A stretch of 64,000 nucleotides of DNA from Glaciimonas soli (GTDB lineage: Bacteria > Pseudomonadota > Gammaproteobacteria > Burkholderiales > Burkholderiaceae_D). The position numbers and the translations under genes are program-made. A model generated the notes under the pieces. That model was not told the origin of the DNA, did no database searches, and saw only the letters and a program-made list of their open reading frames with translations. How positions within the stretch are numbered: position 1 is the first letter of the stretch; every line of letters starts with the position of its first letter. The DNA lies in assembly GCF_009497155.1 (NCBI RefSeq), contig NZ_WINI01000001.1, positions 868,001-932,000 on the forward strand. Reading direction: 5' to 3'. Shown piece after piece: positions 8,542-16,555 of this stretch.

Positions 8542-10311
8542 ATGTACTACAGCAGCGGCAACTACGAAGCATTCGCCCGACCACGCAAGCCCAAAGGCGT
8601 AGAGGAAAAGAGAGCCTGGTTCGTCGGCTCCGGACTAGCCGCCCTGTCGGGTGCCGCGTTCCTGATTCGCGATGGGCATATGCCGGGCAACAGGATCACC
8701 ATCTTGGAACAACTCAAGCTTCCCGGTGGTGCGCTTGATGGGCTCAAGGAACCGGAGAAGGGCTTCGTGATTCGCGGTGGCCGCGAGATGGAAGATCACT
8801 TCGAGTGCCTATGGGATCTGTACCGGTCGATTCCTTCGCTCGAAATCGAAGGTGCCAGCGTACTGGACGAGTTTTACTGGCTCAATAAAGACGACCCGAA
8901 CTATTCACTGCAGCGCGCTACGATGAAACAGGGCGAGGACGCTCACACCGACGGCCTGTTCACTTTAAGCGAACAGGCTCAAAAGGAAATCATCAAACTC
9001 TTTCTTGCCACGCGCGAAGAGATGGAGAATAAACGTATCAACGAGGTGCTTGGACAAGATTTCCTCGATAGCAATTTCTGGCTGTACTGGCGGACCATGT
9101 TCGCCTTCGAGGAATGGCACTCTGCACTGGAAATGAAACTGTACCTGCACCGCTTCATCCACCACATCGGCGGCCTGCCAGATTTCTCCGCACTGAAGTT
9201 CACCAAGTACAACCAATACGAATCGCTGGTGTTGCCGCTAGTCAATTGGCTACAGGAACGGGGCGTGATGTTCCAATATGGCACCGAAGTCACAGACGTC
9301 GATTTCGACATAAAGCCAGGGCGCAAACAGGCTACCCATATCCATTGGATAAAAAACGGCGTCGCTGGCGGAGTTGATCTTGGCCCCGAGGATCTGGTGT
9401 TCATGACGATAGGCTCGCTCACCGAAAATTCAGACAACGGCGACCATCAAACCCCTGCCAAACTCAACGAAGGCCCTGCTCCAGCCTGGGATCTATGGAG
9501 GCGTATCGCCGCGAAGGATCCGGCATTCGGTCGTCCCGATGTGTTCGGCGCACATATCCCTGAAACCAAGTGGGAGTCGGCGACCGTGACCACGCTCGAC
9601 GGGCGAATTCCGCAATATATCCAGAAGATTGCCAAGCGCGATCCGTTCAGCGGTAAAGTTGTCACCGGCGGCATCGTGACCGCCAAAGATTCCAGTTGGT
9701 TGCTCAGCTGGACGGTAAACAGACAACCGCATTTCAAGCAGCAGCCGAAAGATCAGATCGTGGTGTGGGTCTATGCACTGTTCGTGGACACACCCGGCGA
9801 TTACGTGAAAAAATCCATGCAGGATTGCACCGGCGAAGAAATCACTCAAGAATGGCTCTATCACATGGGCGTGCCGGTTGAGGACATTCCAACGTTGGCG
9901 GCAACCGGCGCAAAGACCGTGCCGGTGATGATGCCGTACATCACGGCATTTTTCATGCCGCGTCAGGCTGGTGACCGGCCGGACGTCGTGCCCAAGGACG
10001 CTGTCAACTTTGCCTTCATCGGGCAGTTCGCCGAATCTAAGGAGCGCGACTGTATCTTCACTACTGAATATTCAGTTCGCACGCCAATGGAAGCCGTCTA
10101 CACACTGCTGAACATCGAGCGCGGCATACCCGAAGTGTTCAACTCCACCTATGACATACGCTCGCTGCTGGCTGCAACTGGTCGCTTGCGCGATGGCAAG
10201 GAGATCGACATTCCCGGCCCCGCGTTCCTGCGCAGCCTGCTGATGAAGAAGCTAGACAGCACCCAGATAGGTGCACTTTTACGGGAATTTCAGCTCATCT
10301 CCGGCGATTAG
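8542..10311 (+). CDS. ohyA: Oleate hydratase (FAD-dependent fatty acid hydratase)
   Basis: From ATG 8542 (589 residues, AAAGGA site upstream) the protein matches the oleate hydratase family in length and motifs. It opens MYYSSGNYEAFARPRKP, followed by the FAD-binding VGSGLAALSGAAFLIRDG (about 28-45), GGALDG, the RGGREMEDHFECLWDL block, and C-terminal NFAFIGQFAE and DCIFTTEYSVRTPMEAVYTLL. The enzyme adds water to the cis-9 double bond of oleate-type acids to give 10-hydroxy acids, a detoxification and host-lipid-handling activity. It is cytoplasmic or peripheral. The gene is separated from the SRPBCC pair by a terminator, so it is its own unit; I found no adjacent regulator of its own. Confidence 0.95.
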   Translation: MYYSSGNYEAFARPRKPKGVEEKRAWFVGSGLAALSGAAFLIRDGHMPGNRITILEQLKLPGGALDGLKEPEKGFVIRGGREMEDHFECLWDLYRSIPSLEIEGASVLDEFYWLNKDDPNYSLQRATMKQGEDAHTDGLFTLSEQAQKEIIKLFLATREEMENKRINEVLGQDFLDSNFWLYWRTMFAFEEWHSALEMKLYLHRFIHHIGGLPDFSALKFTKYNQYESLVLPLVNWLQERGVMFQYGTEVTDVDFDIKPGRKQATHIHWIKNGVAGGVDLGPEDLVFMTIGSLTENSDNGDHQTPAKLNEGPAPAWDLWRRIAAKDPAFGRPDVFGAHIPETKWESATVTTLDGRIPQYIQKIAKRDPFSGKVVTGGIVTAKDSSWLLSWTVNRQPHFKQQPKDQIVVWVYALFVDTPGDYVKKSMQDCTGEEITQEWLYHMGVPVEDIPTLAATGAKTVPVMMPYITAFFMPRQAGDRPDVVPKDAVNFAFIGQFAESKERDCIFTTEYSVRTPMEAVYTLLNIERGIPEVFNSTYDIRSLLAATGRLRDGKEIDIPGPAFLRSLLMKKLDSTQIGALLREFQLISGD

Positions 10312-10705
10312 ATCATTACTGATTACCGGCCAACCGGTGAATGTAAAGGGGTGTATTGCGAACGCGGTGGATTTTTCCTCCAACACGAACACAATACATC
10401 CCAACCTCCACAGCCAGGTTTCAATCTGGCATCAAATTTCCATCTAAAAAAATATTTACCTCATTTCATTCATGCCCAACCCTAACAGGGGATAATAGAG
10501 GGTAAGTTTGACCGGCGAATTGAGCGTCGCCACAGACCACCGCCACGTTAAGTATGTCAAAAAAGCAGTTTATACGCTGTTGCCCCCCTAGTCGTACGAT
10601 CGTACTGCCTGCGTCGGGGCGTCTAGCCTAAGCAACTTTTGCGGCGTACTTAATAATCTAGACATAACGTGGCTGGTTTTAATCATGATGATTGGATAAT
10701 GTATT
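10312..10705. other. Gene-free region holding one copy of the dispersed structured element
   Basis: Besides the repeat at 10550-10651 this spacer contains a larger palindrome around it: GCCACGTTA at about 10542-10550 pairs with TAACGTGGC at about 10664-10672. The first 230 bp show no further structure I can support. Confidence 0.6.
10550..10651 (-). repeat. Dispersed structured intergenic element, copy A
   Basis: Read on the minus strand it starts AAGTA and ends ACATACTT. Its core GCTAGACGCCCCGACGCAGG-CAGTAC-GATC-GTACG...GGGGGGCAAC-GCGTATAAAC aligns with copies at 35442-35543 and 50698-50808. The flanks TGCTTTTTTGACATACTT and CGCAAAAG are partly self-complementary. It lies upstream of the unknown gene at 10706. 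Confidence 0.8.
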
Positions 10706-11227
10706 TTGAACACGACAAGAAACAAGCGCTGGAATGGCAAGATAGAAACGTTGACAAGTGGTTATATCGACAATGTCATTGAAAAAATGGTGGAATATGG
10801 GGATCGCGTGCAATTTGCATTAAGCGGCACCGGTTTACGCCCACACTATCAAGTCATTAATAGCACCAATAAATGCATGGCCTTCGACAGTAACAATCAT
10901 TTGTTGCACCCGAAAGAACATGAATTCGTTGGCAGCAATGCAACGGCTATTTTCTCGTTAGAGCAAATTAAAGCGGCAAAATCAGGTGTTGCTACTAAAG
11001 CCAGCGTTGCTCGCACTGGTCGCGTTACTGCTATTGGCGGTGTAAGACGCACTGCGGCAGCCAAAGCACAAGATCTCGTGAACGCAGCGAAGTACGAATA
11101 TTTTAAAAATAATCGCCATACGCTGCCGGATGAAATCGGTGAATACTCAGACAAAATTACACTGCTGATGCAAAACGGCATGTCCGCTGAAGACGCATTT
11201 GGCGAAGTGGTGAAATTGCACTTTTAA
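10706..11227 (+). CDS. Hypothetical protein, TTG start
   Basis: I do not recognise this 173-residue protein. An in-frame stop lies at 10697, so the start must be TTG 10706 (or a rarer codon) unless it is internal. The N-terminal half is neutral (VEYGDRVQFALSGTGLRPHYQVI). A central Ala/Arg/Lys/Thr-rich stretch (about 88-125, AKSGVATKASVARTGR and GGVRRTAAAKAQD) looks like a flexible basic linker, and the C-terminus is helical (EIGEYSDKITLLMQNGMSAEDAFGEVV). No signal peptide or membrane segment is seen. Codon use resembles its neighbours and the gene is followed 9 bp later by a GNAT gene, suggesting one transcript. Function unknown; a nucleic-acid binding role is only a guess from the basic linker. 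Confidence 0.65.
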   Translation: MNTTRNKRWNGKIETLTSGYIDNVIEKMVEYGDRVQFALSGTGLRPHYQVINSTNKCMAFDSNNHLLHPKEHEFVGSNATAIFSLEQIKAAKSGVATKASVARTGRVTAIGGVRRTAAAKAQDLVNAAKYEYFKNNRHTLPDEIGEYSDKITLLMQNGMSAEDAFGEVVKLHF

Positions 11228-11236
11228 CAGCATGAT

Positions 11237-11803
11237 ATGCAGCCAGGATTATCCTCAGTACGTCTTCTGTTAGAACCCCAGGTAACATCTCATGCAGATG
11301 AGATGTTTCTTCATCTTCAAAACCCCGCGCTGTATACCTATATCCCCTCCGATGTGCCACAGAATCTGGTGGCGCTCCGGCTGCGCTACACCAGACAAGA
11401 AAGTCGTCGCTCTCCAGATGGATCAGAAGCCTGGCTCAATTGGATCGTGCGCTTAAAAGGTAGCATCGGTAGTGATAAAACGCCGTGCATCGGCTTTGTA
11501 CAAGCAACAGTATGCTTGCAAGAGAAAACTGCCTTGGTTGCCTACACTGTTTTTCAGGAATTTTGGCGTCATGGATATGCCAAAGAAGCGCTCACATCCA
11601 TGTTGGATCACCTTTTTGCACATTACGATTTGAGCGCAGCAGAGGCGCTGATTGATACGCGCAATATTGCTTCAACGTCGCTGGTCGAAGCAGTCGGATT
11701 CACGCAAGTTGAATTTCTGCCACAGGCAGATTTTTTTAAAGGCGAACATAGCGATGAATATCGCTATCGACTTGATCGCTCTCCCATAAGTAATTCCGCA
11801 TAA
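11237..11803 (+). CDS. GNAT family N-acetyltransferase
   Basis: The 188-residue protein fits the GNAT_3 (RimJ/RimL-like) pattern: an N-terminal LSSVRLLLEPQVTSHADEMF, a middle strand CIGFVQATVCLQEKTALVAYTVFQEFWRHGYAKEAL containing the acetyl-CoA binding loop (WRHGYAKEAL, about 110-120), and IDTRNIASTSLVEAVGFTQVE, the usual Asn-Ala-Ser-x-x-x-x-E-x-x-GF ending. It would transfer acetyl from acetyl-CoA to an unknown amine, perhaps a protein or small molecule. It follows the 10706 gene by 9 bp without its own strong ribosome site. Its last codons form the left arm of the hairpin at 11788-11823. Confidence 0.85.
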   Translation: MQPGLSSVRLLLEPQVTSHADEMFLHLQNPALYTYIPSDVPQNLVALRLRYTRQESRRSPDGSEAWLNWIVRLKGSIGSDKTPCIGFVQATVCLQEKTALVAYTVFQEFWRHGYAKEALTSMLDHLFAHYDLSAAEALIDTRNIASTSLVEAVGFTQVEFLPQADFFKGEHSDEYRYRLDRSPISNSA

Positions 11804-11823
11804 ATATTTATGCGGGATTATTT
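11788..11823. terminator. Hairpin terminator, similar to the arms of repeat copy B
   Basis: The near-perfect palindrome AAGTAATTCCGCATAA...TTATGCGGGATTATTT covers the GNAT stop codon and separates two convergent genes. Its arms match those of the element at 50698-50808 (AAGTAATCCCGCATAA...TTATGCGGGATTACTT) almost base for base but enclose no core. Confidence 0.75.
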
Positions 11824-11850
11824 AAGCGGAAGAACGATCAACAACGTCAT

Positions 11851-13143
11851 TTAAGCAAACAACTGTTGCCCAATATACTCACCCGGCTTTGCACCATGAG
11901 GACAAGCAAACAAGCCGCTGCCAAGATGTGTGGTGAATTGATTGAGCATGTCGAACTTGGCCATTTTCTCAAACATTTTCGTGAAGCCAGTTCTTGGATC
12001 ACGTTGGTAACATTGAAATAACAAACCTGCATCGAAAGTCATGGCTTGACGCCAAGGCGGCCAGCGCTCGGCGATCTGACTTACGCCATTATCGTAGGAG
12101 TAAGCTCTACGCAAAATTTGTGCGCCATCATTACTCGCCGGAGCAGCCATACGCGCATGCGAATTTTCGGCGATCAGCGGATTACCATCCTTATCATTTG
12201 CATCAAGGTCGAGAGCATCGAATTCATGCTCCTTACCGATCGGTGCACCAGAATACTTATGCCGCCCCACCGTCGCTTCTTGAAATCCCAATTTCATGCG
12301 ATCCCAATGTTCCAGCGCGATCCGAATCGGACGTATCACCATATAACTACCGTCGCGCATCCAGTCTGGACCTTCATCGCCAACCCAAACGAACTCATTC
12401 ATCGTTTTGGCATCTTTGGTCGAAATGTTCATGGTACCGTCTTTAAAGCCCATTTGATTGCGCGGTGTTTCACCTGCTTTGAAACTGCCTGAAAAACCGT
12501 TTTGGGCCCAGCGGATATCGGCAACACCATAAGCCAGCGCGACCAAACGTCGCACGGCATGCTCTGCTACCTGCGGATCATCAGCACATGCTTGCACCGA
12601 CAAATCGCCACCAGTTCGCTGAGCAACCAGTTGGTCCCCGGTAAAGCGCGGCAAATCTGCCAACGCCGTCGGACGTTTTTTGGCTAGTCCGTAACGATCT
12701 ACACCATCTTTTTCGAACAAGCCCGGTCCAAAACCAAAAGTAATCGTCAAGCGTGCAGCCTGCAGATCCAGACTAGAACCTGAATCCTCAGGAATTTGTT
12801 CAGCATCAGGATGCGCAGGATAAGTTGTCGGACCATGCGTCATGCTTGCTGCAGCATCTGTCCAGGCACGTAACAACGCAATCACATCTTCACGCTTGGT
12901 TGTCGTCAAATCAAATGCCATAAAGTAGCTATGGCTTTGCATAGTCGTTGTTATGCCGCCTTGGTGTTTGCCCCAGAAAGGCTCCGTTGCTGGCTGTGCG
13001 GCATTATCAGCATTCTTCGCATTTGCAGCACTATTTGATGACGCAGCAAATGCGTTTAATGCCACTGGCGCTGCCGCCGCAGCCAATGCAGTGCGCGTCA
13101 AAAAATGACGCCGTCCCATACTCTGTTTTTTCTGGTCGCTCAC
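11851..13143 (-). CDS. efeB: Tat-exported DyP-type heme peroxidase (EfeB-like)
   Basis: The 430-residue protein starts with a twin-arginine signal (GRRHFLTRTALAAAAAPVALNAFA). The mature enzyme shows the DyP hallmarks: the GxxDG motif GFKDG (about 232-236) with the distal Asp, the proximal heme His in ENSHARM (about 329), and SYMVIRPIRI. DyP peroxidases use H2O2 to oxidise substrates; EfeB-type members act in the periplasm with EfeUO iron uptake or deferrochelation. No EfeU or EfeO is adjacent: instead it is the last gene of an operon behind an NHL protein (4-bp overlap) and an OprB-like porin. Whether the substrate is iron-heme or an organic compound is therefore open. Confidence 0.9.
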   Translation of the reverse strand: MSDQKKQSMGRRHFLTRTALAAAAAPVALNAFAASSNSAANAKNADNAAQPATEPFWGKHQGGITTTMQSHSYFMAFDLTTTKREDVIALLRAWTDAAASMTHGPTTYPAHPDAEQIPEDSGSSLDLQAARLTITFGFGPGLFEKDGVDRYGLAKKRPTALADLPRFTGDQLVAQRTGGDLSVQACADDPQVAEHAVRRLVALAYGVADIRWAQNGFSGSFKAGETPRNQMGFKDGTMNISTKDAKTMNEFVWVGDEGPDWMRDGSYMVIRPIRIALEHWDRMKLGFQEATVGRHKYSGAPIGKEHEFDALDLDANDKDGNPLIAENSHARMAAPASNDGAQILRRAYSYDNGVSQIAERWPPWRQAMTFDAGLLFQCYQRDPRTGFTKMFEKMAKFDMLNQFTTHLGSGLFACPHGAKPGEYIGQQLFA

Positions 13144-14330
13144 GGCGTACCCACTACTAAAGCGTTCACATCATCCTCTACGTAATAGAAGCCTTTATTG
13201 TCCGGCGTTAATGCAAGCCCAAACAAATCACCGTTGCCGGGTGGCGATTGCGCTTGATTAGGATCTAGCCAATGCGCATAAATCTGTTTACCAGAAACTG
13301 GATCGACTTCAACTGCCTGACCATTTTTCCCGTTCGCCACCAACAGATGCCCTGCAGGTGTCATCACCATTGCCAAAGGCCAGCCGAGCAAGCCATCCTT
13401 AGTCACCGTTTTCCCGGTTTTGGCACTAGTGGTACGGGTGCTGGCATCGGCAATTGCGCTAATTTCGTTATCCAGACCATCAGTAACATACAAAGTATCA
13501 TCAGGGCCGAGCGCCAAACCAGTTGGGCCGAACAAGAAATTATCCTTATCCGCACGTTGCGCAAAACCGCTACCGATCACAGTCTGGCTTTGCAGGACTG
13601 GTGGCTTACCTTCGGGTATCGTCACCTCAAGTCGCAATACGGTCGCTTCGCGCACCGTGACTGGGTAATGAGTAACAGGATCAACCACCTCTGGGCCGGG
13701 GATATTGAAACCCGCCATGCTGATGAATAGCGTGGCACTGTCACCATGATCAACCGTCACCATATTGCCCCACGGGCCGTTAATGGTCGGGCCAGCCCAG
13801 GTTGCAACGTGCTTGCCGGTTGCATCAAAAACCAACAAGCAGCCATCGCCTTTTGTACGCGTCGTGCCATCGGTGCTAGGAGTACTGCCGACAATCACCC
13901 AACCGCTTTTCAACATCGTCATTGCAGTCGTCAAGCCGACACCACCGGGACAGTCTTTGAGGTTTTGCGGCACTTGCGCAAATAGCTTGGTTTGTTTGGT
14001 GCTGGGACGATAGTTGACGATAGTCGTGCCAGTTCCCTGCAAGTTCGAAATATTGTTGAAGTTATCGACCAGCACATCGCCTTGTTCGATCGAACCAATC
14101 GTCACCGGCGCAACCACCACTGCGTACGGATTGACGTCGCCATTATCCGGTATGGTCGACGCCAGCATCTTGTGATGATGAATCGTTTCTAACATGCCTC
14201 TCGGCTCATCGGCGCTAGCTGATGCCATCGGTGCCAGCAAAGCCGAAGCCAACCCGAGCAGAGCAAATAATTTTACGCCCCGCTGATGGCGTGCTTTTTG
14301 CGCGTAGCTTTGTAAATCAGGAGTTTTCAT
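13140..14330 (-). CDS. Secreted NHL/SMP-30-like beta-propeller protein
   Basis: I take ATG 14330 (396 residues); the longer frame starts with a TTG inside the porin stop region. A Sec signal (VKLFALLGLASALLAPMASASA) precedes a repeat-rich mature protein with propeller strands such as GDVLVDNFNNISNLQGTGTTIV, FGPTGLALGPDDTLYVTDGLDNEI, GWPLAMVMTPAGHLLVANGKNGQAVEVDP and GDLFGLALTPDNKGFYYVEDD. This is the look of an NHL or SMP-30-like six-bladed propeller in the periplasm. No catalytic assignment can be made. It lies between the porin gene and the DyP peroxidase gene, overlapping the latter by 4 bp, so the three are co-translated. Confidence 0.8.
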   Translation of the reverse strand: MKTPDLQSYAQKARHQRGVKLFALLGLASALLAPMASASADEPRGMLETIHHHKMLASTIPDNGDVNPYAVVVAPVTIGSIEQGDVLVDNFNNISNLQGTGTTIVNYRPSTKQTKLFAQVPQNLKDCPGGVGLTTAMTMLKSGWVIVGSTPSTDGTTRTKGDGCLLVFDATGKHVATWAGPTINGPWGNMVTVDHGDSATLFISMAGFNIPGPEVVDPVTHYPVTVREATVLRLEVTIPEGKPPVLQSQTVIGSGFAQRADKDNFLFGPTGLALGPDDTLYVTDGLDNEISAIADASTRTTSAKTGKTVTKDGLLGWPLAMVMTPAGHLLVANGKNGQAVEVDPVSGKQIYAHWLDPNQAQSPPGNGDLFGLALTPDNKGFYYVEDDVNALVVGTP

Positions 14331-14341
14331 AAATATCTCTA

Positions 14342-15871
14342 TCAAAATGCAATATTGGTGCGCAAGCCGAGTACCAGTTCATTTTTAACTCTGTGCGATG
14401 GATCATCGGGATTGGCGATGCCAGCACCCGGATTAAATACATACTGCAGATCCGGTTGCAACTGCAGCCACGGTCGAACCTGATATTGATAAGTTGCTTC
14501 TACGAATTTTTCACTACTGCGAATTGGACTCGTAGTACCGTTGTAAAAATTAGTTGCGCTATCTAAAGCCGCCGCTTGTTTGCTCACATGCGCATAGCCG
14601 ACGCCAAGGCCAAAGGTATCATCGGTGCGATAACGGAATGGGCTGTGAAATACCATACCGGCGTTCACGCTGGCATCAATCAGATTACGGTCCTTCAGTG
14701 GTGTGCCCATGACACGCGCAAATAAAGCAATAGTGCGATTTGGATCAATCGGGTCGCGCCAGACTAAGTGATCGCCGACCGCGTAGAAAGCATAATTGCC
14801 ATGATGAAGCTGCGGCTGGCCGTCACTGCCAGGATTCGCCAGAGACAAGCCATTTTCATCCCATGCCTGATCTCCGAACTGTTCGCTGTCATACCATGCG
14901 CCTATGCGGTAAGTCCACCCCAGCGGCGGCGATGCGCCAGGCTCGACCATACTTCCGACAGCAGGATAAGAAAACTGCACTTCCATAATCGACAATGTTC
15001 CCTTGCCTACCGGGAAGTTGAGGCCATGCGGATTATTTAATTGCGAATCACCACTGGTATTCGATGAAGGACTGCCATTGAACACACCAGCCAGTATCGT
15101 AATACCATCAACTGGACGAGCACTAAAGCGCGCACCAACTGCGGACAGTGGGTACGCTGGGCCACCGCCCGGCATATCTGCTGATGGCAACATAGGCCAA
15201 CCAAACATGGTGTTGACGAACATCAGCGCATTGCTACTGACCATAAATTCCTGATCAATACTTTGCTGTCCGACCTTGATGTCCAGACGGTCTTCTTCGA
15301 GGAATTTCTGGTCGTACCACAGTTCCCATAAACGCGTCGCCCGATCAGCTTCAATGCCGCTGGCCGTTTGCAAGGTTTGCAGATTTTCAGCACTTAAACT
15401 ATTGCCATGAATTTGCAATGCACTGACATTAAACAAACCGCCATAATGGCCAAAAGCGCGTTGCGTATTCAATTGCATGACAGCCTGCGTCAGGCCATCA
15501 TAAACAAAGCCGGTTTTGGTACCACCTGTGGTATTCCCCAGATATTCGCTGGTCTCTTGCAAGCCAAATGAAATACCGTAGCGACTCAATGCTGACCGAA
15601 AACCCCACATATCGCCTAGCAATGTACTACTGCGATCAATGCCGTCCATAAATCCAAATAAGCCGCCTGATGAAGCTCCCGACAAATCACCGCTGGCAGG
15701 AATCGAAATCGGCGGCGGTGCCGCATACACATTGCTCAATGCCGATAGCAGCACGGTAGTCACGGCTGCACAACTGGCCTTGCGAAAAAATCGACGTGAA
15801 AGATTACGTTGCATCCGCTTGGGCTGCAGTACTGGCGCTTGATGGTCTATGCGCGCATTGTTGTTATGCAT
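14342..15871 (-). CDS. OprB-family carbohydrate-type outer-membrane porin
   Basis: The 509-residue protein has a signal peptide (about residues 20-50, SRRFFRKASCAAVTTVLLSALSNVYA) followed by a beta-barrel-like sequence. Family features include LLGDMWGFRSALSRYGISFGLQETSEYLGN, DGLTQAVMQLNTQRAFG, YDQKFLEEDRLDIKVGQQSIDQEFMVSSNA and a C-terminal aromatic residue (LGLRTNIAF). OprB-type porins admit sugars and other small solutes. It heads the porin / NHL / DyP operon, with an AAGGCAG site before ATG 15871. The substrate is unknown; the peroxidase partner suggests an oxidisable compound rather than a simple sugar (inference). Confidence 0.85.
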   Translation of the reverse strand: MHNNNARIDHQAPVLQPKRMQRNLSRRFFRKASCAAVTTVLLSALSNVYAAPPPISIPASGDLSGASSGGLFGFMDGIDRSSTLLGDMWGFRSALSRYGISFGLQETSEYLGNTTGGTKTGFVYDGLTQAVMQLNTQRAFGHYGGLFNVSALQIHGNSLSAENLQTLQTASGIEADRATRLWELWYDQKFLEEDRLDIKVGQQSIDQEFMVSSNALMFVNTMFGWPMLPSADMPGGGPAYPLSAVGARFSARPVDGITILAGVFNGSPSSNTSGDSQLNNPHGLNFPVGKGTLSIMEVQFSYPAVGSMVEPGASPPLGWTYRIGAWYDSEQFGDQAWDENGLSLANPGSDGQPQLHHGNYAFYAVGDHLVWRDPIDPNRTIALFARVMGTPLKDRNLIDASVNAGMVFHSPFRYRTDDTFGLGVGYAHVSKQAAALDSATNFYNGTTSPIRSSEKFVEATYQYQVRPWLQLQPDLQYVFNPGAGIANPDDPSHRVKNELVLGLRTNIAF

Positions 15872-16194
15872 GTTGAAACTGCCTTATACACTGAGATTTT
15901 TAATTTTTCAGTCATTGTTTATGGCAAGTCGCTTGGCTATCTAACAATGTCTCTATAAACAGTTGCTTCCGACAAAACCAACCGCATTGATTGAATTGAC
16001 TCAAGGAAACAACATTGAATAAGAATACCTCTCATTACCATTATTGTTAATTGGAAATATGTAATGAATTGTATCAAGCTAAGCAAACACTGATAGTTTA
16101 TGCAATATAGATTGTAGTTTTACTATTGACGTTCAAAATGTAGCGCTAAATTACGGCGTATCTGTCTATTTTCATTAAAATTATTGCAATCACC
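15872..16194. other. AT-rich divergent promoter region
   Basis: These 323 bp separate the porin operon (minus) from the YnfA-like gene (plus). The region is AT-rich with runs such as TTACTATTGACG near 16117-16130. I see no convincing operator; an AT-rich stretch near 16031-16050 scores too poorly for a Fur box. Confidence 0.45.
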
Positions 16195-16533
16195 ATGCTC
16201 TGGCTTTCACTCGCAAAAACACTAGTCTTGTTTATCCTCACCGCCATTGCAGAAATAGTCGGCTGCTACCTGCCTTTACTCTGGATCAGCGGCAAAGGAT
16301 CGGCCTGGTTGCTATTACCAGCGGCAATCAGTCTCTCGTTATTTGTATGGCTGCTGACTTTACATCCCAACGCCAGTGGTCGGGTTTATGCGGCGTACGG
16401 CGCGGTGTATATTGCCACTGCGATTTTCTGGTTATGGCGCGTGGATGGAATTACACCACGCGCAACCGATCTGATCGGCGTCGCTTTGGCATTGGCCGGT
16501 GCGACAGTGATTATGCTGGGCTCAAGAACCTAG
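16195..16533 (+). CDS. ynfA: YnfA-family small membrane protein (UPF0060)
   Basis: The 112-residue protein has four hydrophobic helices and the conserved UPF0060 motifs [12 protein letters not shown] (about 20-31), [29 protein letters not shown] (about 56-84) and [18 protein letters not shown] at the end. The family is small-multidrug-resistance-like in topology; transport function is proposed but not settled. It is single-gene and convergent with the cation antiporter, their stops only 22 bp apart. Confidence 0.92.
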   Translation: MLWLSLAKTLVLFILTAIAEIVGCYLPLLWISGKGSAWLLLPAAISLSLFVWLLTLHPNASGRVYAAYGAVYIATAIFWLWRVDGITPRATDLIGVALALAGATVIMLGSRT

Positions 16534-16555
16534 AACCCGGCATTGCCAGCGTAAA

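Noticed and set aside
16031-16050. AT-rich possible Fur box in the porin promoter
   Set aside because: Best alignment matches only about 10 of 19 consensus bases, within chance for AT-rich DNA.
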